Below are positions 62,988-64,000 of a stretch of DNA of 64,000 bases, piece by piece. The translations under genes were made by a program, and so were the position numbers. Origin of the DNA: Leifsonia sp. EB41 (GTDB lineage: Bacteria; Actinomycetota; Actinomycetes; Actinomycetales; Microbacteriaceae); contig NZ_JBGCCJ010000001.1 of NCBI RefSeq assembly GCF_041262565.1, positions 3,782,001-3,846,000 on the forward strand, given 5' to 3'. The notes under the pieces were generated by a model, which saw only the letters and a program-made list of their open reading frames with translations, had not been told where the DNA came from and did no database searches. Within the stretch, counting starts at the first letter, position 1, and each line of letters opens with the position of its first letter.

Positions 62988-64000
62988 CGGCGCGTTCCGT
63001 CGTGGCCGCGGTCGGTATCGCCGCCGAGCTGATCGAGGAGGTGCGTCAGGACGTCGTCCAGGACGGCGAGCCCGTCGGCGACGCCGCCTCGGGAGCCGGG
63101 AAGGTTCACGACGAGCGTGCGGCCGGCGACGCCCGCCCGTCCGCGGCTCAGCGCGGCGAGCGGGGTGGAGGCCGCGCCCCTGGCCCGCAGCGCGTCGGCG
63201 AGCCCCGGCAGCTCTCGGTCGAGGACGGCGGCGGTGGCCTCCGGAGTGCGGTCGCCGGGAGCGACCCCGGTGCCGCCCGTGGTGAGCACGACGGCGGGGC
63301 GCTCGGCGACGGCGGCCGTCAGCGCCGGCGCGATGTCGGCGTCCGCCACGACGCGCACCTCGGCCTGGAGGCCGTGGGCGTCGAGCCAGGACGCGATGAC
63401 CGGGCCGGTTGTGTCGTCTGCGGTGCCCGCGGCCGCGCGGGTGGAGGCGACGATCACGACGGCGGCGGTGGAGCGTGCGGGCGCCGGGACCGAGGAGCGT
63501 TCCTGCGTCGAGGCGCTGGGGCTCTCCTCACCCTCCCTGCGCCACTCGCCGCGTTTCCCGCCGCTCTTCGCCACCAGCCTCACGTCCGTCAGGCTCGCCG
63601 CGGGATCCACGGCCTTCACCATGTCGTGCAGCGTCAGGCCGGCCACGGCCACCGCGGTCAGCGCCTCCATCTCGACGCCGGTGCGCCCGTGCGTGCGCGC
63701 GACCGCCTCGATCGCGATCGAGCCCGCCGCCTCGTCCAGCGCGAAGTCGACGCGCAGCGAGTTGAGCGGCAGCGGGTGGCAGAGCGGGATGAGGTCGCTC
63801 GTGCGCTTGCCTCCGGCGATCCCGGCGATGCGCGCGGTCGCGAGCACGTCGGCCTTCGGGAGGTCGTCCGCCGCGACCAGGCGCACCACGTCGGGCGTGG
63901 TCACCAGCCGGCCGCGGGCGACGGCTTCCCGGTCGGTCTCCGGTTTCGCGCCGACGTCGACCATGCGGGCGCGACCGTCGGCGTCCAGGTGGGTGAGCTC
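62984..64000 (-). CDS. Bifunctional MoaC-MoaB/Mog fusion, N-terminus beyond window
   Basis: N-terminal MoaC (cyclic pyranopterin monophosphate synthase): MVDVGAKPETDREAVARG, LIPLCHPLPL, THGRTGVEMEALTAV, followed by a linker (about 155-175) and a MoaB/MogA domain with VVLTTGGTGVAPGDRTPEA and NLPGSRGGVADGL (adenylyltransferase). The frame continues upstream of the Met at 63964 through LTHLDADGRAR to the window edge, which is typical MoaC sequence, so the gene starts outside. Couples an early and a late step of Moco synthesis in one polypeptide. Confidence 0.92.
   Translation of the reverse strand, partial: ELTHLDADGRARMVDVGAKPETDREAVARGRLVTTPDVVRLVAADDLPKADVLATARIAGIAGGKRTSDLIPLCHPLPLNSLRVDFALDEAAGSIAIEAVARTHGRTGVEMEALTAVAVAGLTLHDMVKAVDPAASLTDVRLVAKSGGKRGEWRREGEESPSASTQERSSVPAPARSTAAVVIVASTRAAAGTADDTTGPVIASWLDAHGLQAEVRVVADADIAPALTAAVAERPAVVLTTGGTGVAPGDRTPEATAAVLDRELPGLADALRARGAASTPLAALSRGRAGVAGRTLVVNLPGSRGGVADGLAVLDDVLTHLLDQLGGDTDRGHDGTRR

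Overview
The window is a GC-rich, gene-dense chromosome segment from an actinobacterium. The atp operon order, the Gly-rich IF2 N-terminus with RPGNNPF-type repeats, abundant GTG starts and the many leaderless promoters all point that way. Protein resemblance suggests Microbacteriaceae (Leifsonia-like), which is an inference from memory. Genes are packed head-to-tail, often with 1-4 base stop/start overlaps. No rRNA, tRNA, insertion sequence, prophage or CRISPR array is visible.

Layout. 1-7.7 kb: end of a membrane protein, an AtpI-like protein and the complete F1Fo ATP synthase operon atpBEFHAGDC, followed by a small kinase and YaaA. 9.4-10.5 kb: DNA alkylation repair pair ogt-tag (minus). 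10.6-16.1 kb: an aldo/keto reductase, then a TetR gene with a palindromic operator and two ABC half-transporters forming an asymmetric exporter. 16.2-30.8 kb: the translation/ribosome maturation block nusA-ylxR-infB-rbfA ... truB ... ribF. It is interrupted between rbfA and truB by about 6 kb of unrelated genes: methyltransferase, YciI, mutY, degenerate uridine-kinase homologue, panE-like reductase, MFS drug pump and TetR. 30.8-37.5 kb: MFS transporter, ROK kinase, and the deoxyribonucleoside catabolism operon (SorC/DeoR regulator, deoC, ALDH, half-length ALDH homologue). 37.5-44.3 kb: SGNH hydrolase, the operon csoR-like/macro-domain/M20 peptidase diverging from a degenerate FucU/RbsD homologue, and a SNF2 helicase. 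44.4-55.9 kb: CYTH protein, pfkA behind a 59-bp tandem repeat array, oxidoreductases, esterase, HTH-less LysR domain diverging from DUF5997, APC permease and an unusual SDR. 56-64 kb: molybdenum block with a sulfite-oxidase-like enzyme and its reductase, moaA-moaD, mopR-like regulator with modABC, moaE and a moaC-moaB/mog fusion that runs off the end.

Two genome-wide habits stand out. First, 22 monocistronic or operon-first genes have a TAnnnT hexamer ending exactly 6-7 bases before the start codon, the signature of leaderless mRNAs. Second, gene ends are decorated with repeats: long extragenic palindromes (two belong to one family) and short tandem duplications overlapping stop codons. The most unusual loci are the promoter-like 59-bp array ahead of pfkA and the CsoR-like/macro/FucU-like divergent cluster.
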